The notes under the pieces were generated by a model that saw only the letters and a list, made by a program, of their open reading frames with translations, searched no databases and was not told where the DNA came from. This document shows, piece after piece, positions 1 to 6,555 of a stretch of 7,776 bases of DNA. The first letter of the stretch is position 1. Each line of letters opens with the position of its first letter. The translations under genes and the position numbers were made by a program. The stretch is taken from positions 1 through 7,776 of the forward strand of contig JALQUY010000079.1 in NCBI GenBank assembly GCA_023260615.1, in the 5' to 3' direction. The stretch comes from Schleiferiaceae bacterium (GTDB taxonomy: Bacteria > Bacteroidota > Bacteroidia > Flavobacteriales > Schleiferiaceae).

Positions 1-618
1 CACCCCTTGTACTATCCCGTAGTGCCCCTACCCGATCGCAAGGCGATGTTCGACGTGATCAAAGACGCTATCATGACGGAAGGCACCATTTCAGAGGTCT
101 ACCGCGATGATGCTTTTGAAATGTACTTGACCCCACAGGAGGTAGCTCAGATTTTGGTTCGAGTAGACACCCTTCGCGATCCAGACGATCCCTCCGTAAT
201 CATGGCGATCGATTCTATCGAACTCAAAGCCCCCAACGTGGTAGCCTGGGAAATCAAGTCCGACTGGTACTTCGATAAGCAGCGCGGTGAAATGAAGAGC
301 CGAATTATCGGCCTTTCCCCTGTCGTAAAGGACCCACAGACGCAGGAGATCTACAACATCTTCTGGATTTGGTTCCCTGATGCGCGTCAAGCCTTAGCAA
401 CCAATATTGCCTACAATCCTGAGAATAACACACGTCGTCTCACCTTTGACCAAATCCTTCAAATGCGTTACTTCAATGCAGTGGTGTTCAAAGAAGACAA
501 TGTCTACGACCGCACCATCAAGGATTACAAGCAGAACCGCCCCATGGAGCAATTGTTAGAGTCCAAGCGCATTCGCGAGGAACTCCGCGATTACGAACAC
601 GGCCTCTGGCAGTTCTGA
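1..618 (+). CDS. gldN: GldN, gliding motility / type IX secretion ring protein (5'-truncated)
   Basis: GldN (PorN) is a periplasmic protein that with the lipoprotein GldK forms the ring of the type IX secretion system, contacting the GldL-GldM motor. The frame is already open at base 1 (His-Pro-Leu-Tyr-Tyr-Pro), so the gene begins upstream and about 205 C-terminal residues are present; family members are roughly 300 residues. A TTG at base 7 could be read as a start, but family resemblance before it (the PLYYP stretch) argues that it is internal. Family-like blocks, counted from the first codon in the window: WYFDK..GE (89-97), FW..FPDAR (121-129), KE.NVYDR (164-171) and QLLES.RI.E..RD.EH (184-200), which ends the protein as in known GldN. 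The gene is normally the last of gldKLMN, and the strong terminator right after its TGA fits the end of that operon. The assignment comes from remembered family sequence, not a search. Confidence 0.93.
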   Translation, partial: HPLYYPVVPLPDRKAMFDVIKDAIMTEGTISEVYRDDAFEMYLTPQEVAQILVRVDTLRDPDDPSVIMAIDSIELKAPNVVAWEIKSDWYFDKQRGEMKSRIIGLSPVVKDPQTQEIYNIFWIWFPDARQALATNIAYNPENNTRRLTFDQILQMRYFNAVVFKEDNVYDRTIKDYKQNRPMEQLLESKRIREELRDYEHGLWQF

Positions 619-633
619 GGAATACACCGTATT

Positions 634-661
634 AAAAAGGCCGCTTCGTGCGGCCTTTTTT
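634..661 (+). terminator. Rho-independent terminator after gldN
   Basis: This is a perfect 11-bp inverted repeat: left arm AAAAAGGCCGC at 634-644, loop TTCGT at 645-649, right arm GCGGCCTTTTT at 650-660, followed by one more T. The GC core GGCCGC/GCGGCC followed by a T-run of six is a textbook intrinsic terminator. The A-run on the left arm makes it potentially bidirectional. It begins 15 nt after the gldN stop and ends 8 nt before the next start codon on the same strand. Confidence 0.93.
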
Positions 662-669
662 ATTGCACG

Positions 670-1677
670 ATGCGCATAGGAATAATAGGCCAAGGATTTG
701 CAGGTAGCGCGCTCGCTTGGCGCGCACACTGGGCAGGGCATGAACTCCACATTTTTGACCGTGGACACGCGCACAGCGCATCCTGGGTAGCCGCTGGGCT
801 CGTAAATCCACTCGTTTTAAAACGCAAACGGCTCGTGCACGAGGCGCATGACCACATAACTGCTTTTACCCCGTTTTATGACCGCGTCGAGCGTGAAACG
901 GGATGCTCCATGCGTTACCCCGGAGAAATTCATGAGGTCTTATCCGATTCCGCCGCTGAAAATGCATGGGCGAGTTTAGGCGCTGAACGAGGTTTTGAAC
1001 CCTTTATTGGCGCCATTCATTCGCTCATCGACCCACGCATACAGGCGTCCGCCACCGCATCCGTACACCACAGTGCACGCCTTCGGGCTCAAACCTACCT
1101 AACGGCCAGTCGGGCATTCTTTGCAGAACAGCATTCGGTGCATGAAGAGGCCGTTGACTTTCTGGAGTACCAAAACGGTGCATGGCGCGTGAATGACATG
1201 GAAGATTTGGAGGTTGTGCTGCTCGCTGAAGGCGTTCAAGCGCACTGGACGCAGCAGTACTTTGGCGAGCTACCCTTTGCCCCTACAAAAGGGGAAGGGT
1301 TAAAAATTCGCTGGGAGGGGGCTGAAATCCCGGTGGCTTTGCACAAGAACGTCTTTCTCTTGCCCGATGGCGACGGCACCTACCAAGCGGGGTCCACCTA
1401 TGCGTGGGAGGGCTTCGACGAAGGCCCCACCGAAAAGGCCCGCGCTGAAATTCTTGACAAATTGCGCGGATGGTTTAACCAAGAGGTGGAAGTGCTTGAC
1501 CAATGGACGGGTGTCCGCCCCACTATGCGGGATCGACAGCCTGTGTTTGGCTGGCACAGCGAACTGCCTGGTCTGGGTTACCTCAATGGTTTGGGGTCCC
1601 GCGGGGCTTTGACGAGTCCTTTGCTTAGTGACCGGCTTTGGGAGCTGCATTCGGGTCGTACTTCACAAAAAAGTTGA
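670..1677 (+). CDS. FAD-dependent oxidoreductase of the DAO fold, substrate unknown
   Basis: This is a 335-residue cytosolic flavoprotein of the D-amino-acid oxidase fold (DAO, PF01266 type). The Rossmann dinucleotide motif GxGxxG lies at G7-G9-G12, with the acidic residue D30 at the end of the second strand to bind the FAD ribose. AAG.VNP at 41-47 follows, a block shared by ThiO-, DadA- and MnmC-like enzymes. The C-terminal half has KGEG (207-210), W.GVRP..RDR.P (279-291) and NGLGSRG (306-312), the usual FAD-closing region. Because the dinucleotide fold starts at residue 2, the ATG at 670 is the natural start, although it lies only 9 nt after the terminator's last T and has no Shine-Dalgarno sequence. 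The family oxidises an amine or amino-acid C-N bond, but nothing here reveals the substrate: no thi, mnm or amino-acid catabolism genes are nearby. Its last 53 bp overlap the convergent DUF983 gene. Confidence 0.87.
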   Translation: MRIGIIGQGFAGSALAWRAHWAGHELHIFDRGHAHSASWVAAGLVNPLVLKRKRLVHEAHDHITAFTPFYDRVERETGCSMRYPGEIHEVLSDSAAENAWASLGAERGFEPFIGAIHSLIDPRIQASATASVHHSARLRAQTYLTASRAFFAEQHSVHEEAVDFLEYQNGAWRVNDMEDLEVVLLAEGVQAHWTQQYFGELPFAPTKGEGLKIRWEGAEIPVALHKNVFLLPDGDGTYQAGSTYAWEGFDEGPTEKARAEILDKLRGWFNQEVEVLDQWTGVRPTMRDRQPVFGWHSELPGLGYLNGLGSRGALTSPLLSDRLWELHSGRTSQKS

Positions 1678-2017
1678 GGTACGTAATGCGCGAAAGGCGG
1701 AACAAATACGGGCCGAGTAGCACTAAAACACCACCCAAAATACTTACAGTCTGCCACATCCCTAGCCCGATGAAAAGGGCGCTAACGATGTAGGTCGCGA
1801 CAAAGAGCGCCACCGTGTAGGCATAGGAAACGTACATGGCACCGTAGTAGAAATTAGGTTCGGGCTCGGAAGGTTGCTGGCAAACGGGGCAGTTCACATG
1901 CATCTTCTCCATGTTCTTCAAGTGGTAGGGGTTGGGATCCAAGAAGAGATCGCCTTCGTGGCACTTGGGGCATTTAGCCGTCGCAATGGAGTACAATTTG
2001 CTGCCTTTACCGAACAT
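1625..2017 (-). CDS. DUF983 family zinc-ribbon membrane protein
   Basis: This is a 130-residue protein of the DUF983 family, whose function is not established. Residues 16-46 hold two Cys pairs, C16-x-x-C19 and C43-x-x-C46, arranged as a zinc ribbon. The family block EPEPNFYYGAMYVSYA (51-66) follows, then two likely transmembrane helices at about 62-84 and 89-106 and a short tail ending KYDPNAAPKAGH. The N-terminal ribbon is probably cytoplasmic, but this is inferred. The ATG (complement of 2015-2017) gives the expected N-terminus, and a TACATTTG promoter box lies 34 nt upstream on this strand. The TAA at 1625-1627 lies inside the oxidoreductase gene on the other strand, so the two genes share 53 bp tail to tail. 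It is divergent from the ABC-F gene across an 82-bp gap. Confidence 0.88.
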   Translation of the reverse strand: MFGKGSKLYSIATAKCPKCHEGDLFLDPNPYHLKNMEKMHVNCPVCQQPSEPEPNFYYGAMYVSYAYTVALFVATYIVSALFIGLGMWQTVSILGGVLVLLGPYLFRLSRITYLNFFVKYDPNAAPKAGH

Positions 2018-2051
2018 GATTTCCGTGTTTTAAGTCCTTCCTTCTTCGGTA

Positions 2052-2059
2052 CAAATGTA
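2052..2059 (-). promoter_or_regulatory. Bacteroidota -7 box (TACATTTG) for the DUF983 gene
   Basis: On the minus strand these bases read TACATTTG, a full match to the Bacteroidota primary-sigma -7 consensus TAnnTTTG. The box ends 34 nt before the DUF983 start codon, so the transcript would carry a leader of about 28-30 nt. I see no TTG at the expected -33 position. This is a single-site match found by reading; no start-site data support it. Confidence 0.5.
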
Positions 2060-2083
2060 GGCGGCTGCTCCGTGGAGGAATGT

Positions 2084-2091
2084 TACTTTTG
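2084..2091 (+). promoter_or_regulatory. Bacteroidota -7 box (TACTTTTG) for the ABC-F gene
   Basis: TACTTTTG matches the consensus TAnnTTTG fully. It is followed by 8 nt (TCACCCAA) and then the ATG of the ABC-F gene. Transcription starting a few bases after the box would leave a leader of only about 2-5 nt, a near-leaderless mRNA. The same eight bases at the same distance precede gldB. No -33 TTG is visible. A purine stretch GGAGGA at 2075-2080 is upstream of the box and too far from the ATG to act as a Shine-Dalgarno sequence. Confidence 0.58.
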
Positions 2092-2099
2092 TCACCCAA

Positions 2100-4067
2100 A
2101 TGTTGAGCGTACACCAAGTCGGTCTGGCCTTCGGCGGCACGGACCTTTTCCGAGATATTTCTTTCCTGGTCAATCCAGGCGAACGCATTGGCCTTGTAGG
2201 CCGAAACGGCGCCGGAAAATCCACGCTGCTCAAGCTGATCGCGGGCCGCTACAATCCGGATTACGGAACGATTTCGACCCCGACCGGCTTCAAAATTGGC
2301 TTCCTGACGCAGGACATTCCGCCCAAACCGACGACCACCGTTTGGGAAGAGGCCGCATCCAGCTTTGTGGAAATCAAGCAGCTCGAGGCCCAAATGGAAG
2401 CCCTCAACCTCCAGCTCACGGAGCGGACCGACTACGAGTCAGACGCATACATGAAGATCATTGAGGACCTCACGCATGCGCAAGAGGAGTACCAAATGCG
2501 CGGCGGATACACCTACCAAGCGGACATGGAGCGCGTCTTGATGGGCTTGGGCTTTAAACCCGCTGACTTTCACAAGGCACTCAGCACCTTTAGTGGGGGC
2601 TGGCAAATGCGCGTGGAGCTCGCGAAAATCCTCATGCAGAACAATGATTTGCTGCTATTGGACGAGCCTACCAACCACTTGGACATTGAGTCTATTTTGT
2701 GGTTGGAGCAGTTTTTGGCCGATAGTCCGCAGGCGGTGATTTTGGTTTCGCACGACCGAACCTTCCTCAACAACGCGACGACGCGCACCTTGGAAATTGT
2801 CTTGGGCAAGAGCTACGACTTCCCTTGCCCCTACTACAAGTATTTGACGTTGCGCGATGAAATACGTGAGAAGCAGCGCCAGGCCAAGGCCAATCAGGAG
2901 CGCGAAATCAAGCAAACCGAGCAGTTGATTGAACGCTTCCGCTACAAGGCGTCCAAGGCGGCCTTTGCGCAGAGTTTGATCAAGAAGCTCGACAAGGTCG
3001 ACATCATTGAGGTCGACGACGAGGACACCCGCAGCATGCGCTTTAAGTTTCCGCCGGCGCCGCATTCGGGCAAGGTGATGGCGCGCATGGAAAACATTCA
3101 CAAGCACTACGGCGAGAAGCATGTGCTGCGCGGGCTGGATTTGGAGCTTGTGCGTGGGCAAAAAGTCGCCTTTGTGGGTCAAAACGGCCAAGGCAAGTCG
3201 ACCTTGGTGAAGATTTTGGCGGAAAATTTGGCCTTTGACGGGCAGCTTGAGTGGGGCCATCAAGTGCAGGTGGGCTACTACGCACAGAACCAGGCAGAGG
3301 CTTTGGACGGCAGCAAGACCGTGCTCGCGACGATTGAGGATGCCTGTCCGGAGGAGCTGCGAAAATCGGCCCGAAAACTACTCGGCAACTTCATGTTCGC
3401 CGGAGACGATGTGGAGAAGAAGGTCAGTGTGCTTTCGGGCGGTGAGCGCGGACGTTTGGCCCTCTGCCAACTGATGCTTAAGCCGATCAACCTGCTGATT
3501 TTGGACGAACCGACCAACCACTTGGACATGCAAGCCAAGGACGTGTTGAAGCAGGCCCTGGAATCCTATGAAGGCACGCTGGTTGTGGTTTCGCACGACC
3601 GTGAATTTTTGGACGGTTTGGCCAACATGACCTACGAATTCAAAAACGGCAAAATCAAGCAGTACCTCGGCGGCATTGAGTACTTCTTGGAGCAGCGCAA
3701 AATGCAAAACATGCGCGAAGTGGAACTTCAGCAGGACGCCAAGCGCCAGCAAAAGGAAGCCGCGGCCCCGAAAGCGGAAACCGGCCCCAGTCGCGATGCC
3801 ATCAAGCAAGCCGAAAAAGCGCTAAAGCAGGCCGAACGCGAAGAAGCACAGGCCCAAGCTGCCTTTGAAAAGGCGCATGCCGAATTGGATGCCGTCGATC
3901 AAATCATGGCGGATCCCGTGGAATTCAAGAAAGTCTCTGCGGAGCCTGATTTCTACAGCCGCTACGAAGCCCTGCAAAAAGCCAGCGAAAAGGCCTTTGC
4001 CGCCTGGGAAAAAGCGACGGCTGCGCTGGAGAAATGCCAGCAGGCATGGGAAGCGATTGCGCCCTAA
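2100..4067 (+). CDS. ABC-F family ATPase (ribosome-associated, tandem ATP-binding domains)
   Basis: This is a 655-residue soluble protein with two ABC ATPase domains and no membrane segment. ABC-F proteins bind the ribosomal E site and help translation, for instance at stalled ribosomes; some give antibiotic resistance. Domain 1 has Walker A GRNGAGKST (34-42), signature SGGWQ (165-169), Walker B LDEPTNHLD ending at D195 and H-loop SHD with H218. A charged, helical linker of the P-site-tRNA interaction type follows (about 240-310). Domain 2 has Walker A GQNGQGKST (360-368), signature SGGE (446-449), DEPTNHLD (469-476) and H-loop H499. The last 110 or so residues are Lys/Glu/Ala/Gln-rich and probably a coiled coil, as in Uup- and YheS-like proteins. 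Both catalytic Glu (E189, E470) are present, so both sites look active. It starts 8 nt after a -7 box and ends 10 nt before pafA. A housekeeping role is likelier than resistance, but the subfamily cannot be settled by eye. Confidence 0.94.
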   Translation: MLSVHQVGLAFGGTDLFRDISFLVNPGERIGLVGRNGAGKSTLLKLIAGRYNPDYGTISTPTGFKIGFLTQDIPPKPTTTVWEEAASSFVEIKQLEAQMEALNLQLTERTDYESDAYMKIIEDLTHAQEEYQMRGGYTYQADMERVLMGLGFKPADFHKALSTFSGGWQMRVELAKILMQNNDLLLLDEPTNHLDIESILWLEQFLADSPQAVILVSHDRTFLNNATTRTLEIVLGKSYDFPCPYYKYLTLRDEIREKQRQAKANQEREIKQTEQLIERFRYKASKAAFAQSLIKKLDKVDIIEVDDEDTRSMRFKFPPAPHSGKVMARMENIHKHYGEKHVLRGLDLELVRGQKVAFVGQNGQGKSTLVKILAENLAFDGQLEWGHQVQVGYYAQNQAEALDGSKTVLATIEDACPEELRKSARKLLGNFMFAGDDVEKKVSVLSGGERGRLALCQLMLKPINLLILDEPTNHLDMQAKDVLKQALESYEGTLVVVSHDREFLDGLANMTYEFKNGKIKQYLGGIEYFLEQRKMQNMREVELQQDAKRQQKEAAAPKAETGPSRDAIKQAEKALKQAEREEAQAQAAFEKAHAELDAVDQIMADPVEFKKVSAEPDFYSRYEALQKASEKAFAAWEKATAALEKCQQAWEAIAP

Positions 4068-4072
4068 CTTTA
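4065..4072 (+). promoter_or_regulatory. Weak -7-like box (TAACTTTA) before pafA
   Basis: TAACTTTA fits TAnnTTTG except for the last base. It overlaps the TAA stop of the ABC-F gene and lies 5 nt before the pafA ATG. It might give pafA its own near-leaderless transcript in addition to readthrough from the ABC-F gene. The match is imperfect and could be chance. Confidence 0.25.
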
Positions 4073-4077
4073 CGCAT

Positions 4078-5697
4078 ATGAAGCGGATTTTGAAGCAGCT
4101 GAGCCTGGTGTTTGGCAGTGTTTTGGCTCTGGGTGCGCAGGCCCAAAAGCCCAAGTTGGTCGTGTCCATCGTCGTCGATCAGATGCGTGCCGATTATTTA
4201 ACGCGCTGGGCGGATCTCTACCAGGGAGGCTTTGCTACGCTTTTGGCCAATGGCGAAGTGTTTTACAACGCGCATTACACCTATGCGCCTACGTATACCG
4301 GACCCGGTCACGCTTCCATTTACACCGGAACGGATCCGCGCTACCACGGCATTATCGCCAACGACTGGTACCAGCCTGAATCGCGCGACTTCATGTACTG
4401 CGTGGAAGATGCCGACGTTGCTGGCGTAGGGGTTGGATTGGACCCCCAGGCCTACCAGGGCAAGCGCGGCCCAAAGAATATCAAAAGCAGTACCTGGACC
4501 GATGAGTTGGAACTGGCCAGCGATGGCGCTTCTAAGGTTTACGGCTTCTCTTTGAAGGACCGTGGGGCGATCACCGCTGCCGGGCACTTTGGGGATGGGG
4601 CCTTTTGGCTGGATGCCAGCGGGTTCATCACCTCAACTGCGTACATGGAGGAACTGCCTGTTTGGATGCAGCGTTTCAACAAGAAATACAGCCCCGAATC
4701 CTACATGAAGGGCAGCTGGGACTACGTGCGCGACCGCAGCCTCTACCCCACTACCTATACCAACGCCTACGAGCGCGCCCCCAAGGGTGCCGCTTCTGCG
4801 AATTTCCCCTACGACCTGGCCGCCTTGTACAAAGCGGGCGGCGTGGAAGCCTTGAAAGCCACTCCTTGGGGCAATCAAATCCTAGTAGACGTTGCTTTGA
4901 CGGCGGTCAAGGCGGAGAAACTGGGCCAAAATCCCTCCGGAGCGACGGATGTGCTGGGCATCAGCTTCTCCTCCACCGACTACATTGGACATGCTAGTGG
5001 TGTTCGCTCCCACGAGACTATGGACATGTACCTGCGCCTGGATGCTCAACTGGGCGAGCTGTTCAAAGGCTTGGACGAATTGGTTGGCGCCGGTTCCTAC
5101 ATCGTGGTGCTCACGGCGGACCACGGTGCGGCCCAAAATCCCCGCCTGCTCGAGGACGCCATGCCCACCGCCAATTGGTACCCTGCCGACCTCGAAGCTG
5201 AGCTGCGCAGCCTCATCGCCGCGGAGGGTGTTCCATCAGAGGCCGTTTTGAACTTCAGCAACGAACAAGTGCATTTGGACTTCAGCCTGTTGGGAGACGC
5301 CGAAGCGGACGACTGGATGGACGCGACGCGCGATGCGCTTTTGAAGCACCCTGCCATAGCGGAAGCTTGGACGATGGAGGAAATTCGGATTTCGCCCGAT
5401 CCCTTTGCCGTTTTGCGCCGAAATGGCACCGACAAGCGCGGCGGCCAAGTCTACTTTGCCCTGCACCCCGGCCACCTCTCGTACAGCGATGACGGCACCA
5501 CGCACGGCTCCGGCTATGCCTACGACACGCATGTGCCAGTTGTCTTCATGGGAAATGGGTTCAACCCGCGTTCGCGCCACAACGAGCGCATTGGCGTCAA
5601 AGACATTGCACCCACGTTGTGCAAAATCTTGGATATTGCCTTTCCAAGCGCCTGCACGGGCAACCCGCTATGGGTGGATGCCGGCTGGGCCGACTGA
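4078..5697 (+). CDS. pafA: Secreted alkaline phosphatase, PafA type
   Basis: This is a 539-residue phosphomonoesterase that releases phosphate from organic phosphates outside the cytoplasm. An N-terminal Sec signal peptide is clear: MKRILK, a hydrophobic core to about residue 18, then AQAQ, with cleavage likely after residue 20 or 22. The two-zinc alkaline phosphatase site is complete: D34, nucleophile T74 in TGPGHAS, D301 and H305 in DYIGH, D348-H349 in TADHG, and H476 in THGSG. N95 and the K160-x-R162 pair match the phosphate-binding N100, K162 and R164 of Elizabethkingia PafA in spacing and identity, pointing to a true monoesterase rather than a diesterase. Length is close to PafA (about 546). 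No type IX C-terminal sorting domain follows, so it is probably periplasmic. The reading frame stays open 71 codons further upstream inside the ABC-F gene, but the signal peptide fixes the start at 4078. It lies 10 nt after the ABC-F gene. No Pho-box-like element was recognised. Confidence 0.92.
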   Translation: MKRILKQLSLVFGSVLALGAQAQKPKLVVSIVVDQMRADYLTRWADLYQGGFATLLANGEVFYNAHYTYAPTYTGPGHASIYTGTDPRYHGIIANDWYQPESRDFMYCVEDADVAGVGVGLDPQAYQGKRGPKNIKSSTWTDELELASDGASKVYGFSLKDRGAITAAGHFGDGAFWLDASGFITSTAYMEELPVWMQRFNKKYSPESYMKGSWDYVRDRSLYPTTYTNAYERAPKGAASANFPYDLAALYKAGGVEALKATPWGNQILVDVALTAVKAEKLGQNPSGATDVLGISFSSTDYIGHASGVRSHETMDMYLRLDAQLGELFKGLDELVGAGSYIVVLTADHGAAQNPRLLEDAMPTANWYPADLEAELRSLIAAEGVPSEAVLNFSNEQVHLDFSLLGDAEADDWMDATRDALLKHPAIAEAWTMEEIRISPDPFAVLRRNGTDKRGGQVYFALHPGHLSYSDDGTTHGSGYAYDTHVPVVFMGNGFNPRSRHNERIGVKDIAPTLCKILDIAFPSACTGNPLWVDAGWAD

Positions 5698-5700
5698 GGT

Positions 5701-6528
5701 TTACTTCAGCGCTTTGGGGACTACGCAGACGGGAATGGGCAGCATTTTGTGCCGATTTGCCCGGTGGAAGCGTGCGTAGATCTGAAAAATTTCTCCTTGA
5801 CGCACCGTGAGTCCTCGCCCGGCTAAGAAGCGACCGTCGGCTTCGTAGGGCGTGCTGGGATCCCAGCCAATCGTCTCTGCAAAGTCCATGGCCCATTCAA
5901 GCTCGGGATAGGTCGCGCCCAATTGGTCTTCGTCGTTTCTATCGTCTGCCCAGAGACCGTCCGTCGGGGCGGCCTTGAGGATGGCTTTGGGAACGCCCAG
6001 GTAGGCGCCCAAGGCATAGACCTCGGTTTTCATGAGGTCGGCAATGGGGCTGAGGTCCACCCCGCCGTCGCCGTATTTGGTGTAGAAACCCACCCCAAAA
6101 TCTTCCACTTTGTTGCCCGTGCCTGCCACGAGGAGGCCGTGGTTCTGGGCCTCCGCATACAGGGTGGCCATGCGAAGACGGGCACGTGTGTTGGCCAGGG
6201 CAAGAAATTGGCTGTCTGAATCGTCCAAATCCAAGGCCTTTACATGGGCCTCATAGACCGGACTCAAATCCACCCGGCGCTTGAAGACGTTTGCATGCTT
6301 CTCGGCGAGGTAGTCCATGTGCTCCCAGGCCCGGGTGACATGACTTTCGGGCTGGTAGATGGGCATTTCAAGGAGGTGCACGGCGAGGCCCGTTTGGGCC
6401 GCTAGCGCAGACGTCACCGCAGAATCGATGCCGCCCGAAACACCCACCACAAAGCCCTTAGCACGCGCTTGAAGCGCATAGGACTTCATCCAATCAACAA
6501 TATGCGAAGTGACAGCAGATTCATTCAT
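5701..6528 (-). CDS. nadE: NAD(+) synthetase, ammonia-dependent
   Basis: NadE makes NAD(+) from deamido-NAD(+), ATP and ammonia, with AMP and pyrophosphate released, the last step of NAD synthesis in the cytosol. With the start chosen here it has 275 residues, the usual length of the short form without a glutaminase domain. Visible motifs are the ATP-pyrophosphatase loop SGGIDS (31-36), NTRARLRM (113-120), GTGNKVED (136-143) and TKYGDGGVDLSPI (150-162). The frame could begin 12 codons earlier (6564), but MNESAV at 6528 gives a normal N-terminus and avoids overlapping gldB. It converges on pafA with 3 nt between stops and is divergent from gldB, with 27 bp between the start codons. A TAATTTTG -7 box on this strand lies 43 nt upstream, inside gldB. 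Confidence 0.95.
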   Translation of the reverse strand: MNESAVTSHIVDWMKSYALQARAKGFVVGVSGGIDSAVTSALAAQTGLAVHLLEMPIYQPESHVTRAWEHMDYLAEKHANVFKRRVDLSPVYEAHVKALDLDDSDSQFLALANTRARLRMATLYAEAQNHGLLVAGTGNKVEDFGVGFYTKYGDGGVDLSPIADLMKTEVYALGAYLGVPKAILKAAPTDGLWADDRNDEDQLGATYPELEWAMDFAETIGWDPSTPYEADGRFLAGRGLTVRQGEIFQIYARFHRANRHKMLPIPVCVVPKALK

Positions 6529-6539
6529 GCGATGCGGAG

Positions 6540-6547
6540 TACTTTTG
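6540..6547 (+). promoter_or_regulatory. Bacteroidota -7 box (TACTTTTG) for gldB
   Basis: TACTTTTG is a full TAnnTTTG match, identical to the box before the ABC-F gene and at the same distance: 8 nt (GAACGGCA) before the gldB ATG. It supports the ATG at 6556 as the real start and implies a leader of only a few bases. No TTG is visible near -33. It lies in the 27-bp gap between nadE and gldB. Confidence 0.58.
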
Positions 6548-6555
6548 GAACGGCA

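Noticed and set aside
670..1677. Naming the oxidoreductase ThiO, DadA or MnmC
   Set aside because: The shared motifs are general to the DAO fold; there is no methyltransferase domain as in full MnmC and no pathway context for any of the three.
1874..2464. 196-codon + strand open frame across the DUF983 gene, the intergenic gap and the ABC-F start
   Set aside because: It runs antisense to DUF983 and out of frame through the ABC-F Walker A region; the product is compositionally odd with no recognisable domain.
2655..3263. 202-codon minus-strand frame antisense to the ABC-F gene
   Set aside because: It lies wholly opposite a clear ABC-F coding region and its low-complexity product looks like a reverse reading of biased codons.
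2650..3530. Near-repeat of about 25 bp around the two DEPTNHLD codon stretches and the two SHDR stretches in the ABC-F gene
   Set aside because: This is the expected result of two homologous ATPase domains in one protein, not a separate repeat element.
3378..3809. 143-codon minus-strand frame antisense to the second ABC-F domain
   Set aside because: Same reason: the opposite strand holds an intact conserved domain, and no start signal or family resemblance is seen.
3865..4077. 71-codon upstream extension of the pafA frame
   Set aside because: It overlaps the ABC-F gene in another frame and would bury the signal peptide; the ATG at 4078 gives a clean exported N-terminus.
6469..6555. 29-codon upstream extension of gldB
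   Set aside because: It is antisense to the nadE N-terminus and would put extra residues ahead of the lipoprotein signal; the -7 box at 6540-6547 also lies inside it.
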